A DNA stretch of 14,340 bases from JACJWR01 sp964627505 (lineage in GTDB: Bacteria; Actinomycetota; Actinomycetes; S36-B12; UBA10799). Position 1 is the stretch's first letter. Every line of letters starts with the position of its first letter. Both the position numbers and the translations under genes were made by a program. Under the pieces are notes generated by a model. That model saw only the letters and a list, made by a program, of their open reading frames with translations, ran no database searches and was not told the DNA's origin. Positions 14,250-14,340 of the stretch are shown here, in pieces. Where the stretch lies: NCBI GenBank assembly GCA_964627505.1, contig CAZVKB010000067.1:1-14340 (forward strand), in the 5' to 3' direction.

Positions 14250-14340
14250 TCAGGTGTCCCACATGCTGGTGAGCAGCGTGGTCAGATGCGGGTGCCAGCA
14301 GTCCCGCCAACCAATGAAATTGTGCGCATCGCGATTCTGC
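14250..14340 (-). CDS. C-terminal fragment of esterase-like alpha/beta hydrolase
   Basis: Only the last 29 codons lie in the window; the rest is beyond the right edge. The readable end contains 'AHNFIGWRDCWHPHLTTLL' before TGA. A histidine followed by an aromatic residue and W-R-D, then a Leu-rich helix, is the usual C-terminal catalytic-His region of enterochelin-esterase/antigen 85-like hydrolases (family knowledge). With such a short piece the assignment is tentative. The tRNA-Val gene follows 161 bases downstream on the same strand, but with its own promoter. Confidence 0.45.
   Translation of the reverse strand, partial: QNRDAHNFIGWRDCWHPHLTTLLTSMWDT

Overview
The window looks like part of an actinobacterial chromosome (Actinomycetota). 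It is GC-rich, uses GTG starts freely, has two apparently SD-less starts, and carries an adjacent pafB-pafC pair of WYL regulators, which is characteristic of that phylum. A run of exactly 100 N (10451-10550) shows that it comes from a scaffolded draft assembly. I see no IS element, phage gene, CRISPR array or rRNA.

Layout from left to right. (1) 5-1926, minus: pafB-pafC, overlapping by ATGA, for the heteromeric WYL activator of the DNA-damage response. (2) 1927-2255: a divergent intergenic region with a small palindrome. (3) 2256-6036, plus: a tight three-gene operon of predicted lipoproteins. Two are tandem paralogous phospholipase D superfamily proteins, each with two intact HKD motifs. 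The third is a zinc deaminase-fold protein with a twin-arginine lipoprotein signal peptide and, apparently, a second degenerate deaminase-like repeat. (4) 6082-6342, plus: a small stand-alone TfoX C-terminal-type protein, probably leaderless. (5) 6360-7817, minus: a polytopic membrane diguanylate cyclase. (6) 7959-9512, plus: a YtcJ-type amidohydrolase. (7) 9577-10395, minus: a classical SDR oxidoreductase. (8) 10551-11280, plus: a fumarylacetoacetate-hydrolase family enzyme whose 5' end lies in the N gap. (9) 11447-13891, plus: a soluble PAS-PAS-PAS-GGDEF-EAL protein. (10) 14014-14088, minus: tRNA-Val(CAC) with a readable promoter. (11) 14250-14340, minus: the last 29 codons of what looks like an esterase of the enterochelin-esterase/antigen 85-like alpha/beta-hydrolase group.

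The most unusual part is the lipoprotein operon. Putting a cytidine/guanine/CMP-deaminase-type zinc enzyme outside the membrane, through Tat and with a lipid anchor, next to two surface PLD-fold hydrolases, suggests a cell-surface module that breaks down nucleic acids or lipid head groups. I do not recognise it as a described system; its substrate is not visible in the sequence.

Two c-di-GMP enzymes flank the small catabolic genes. All three convergent gene boundaries carry perfect inverted repeats without U-tracts, which looks like a consistent local style of transcription termination.
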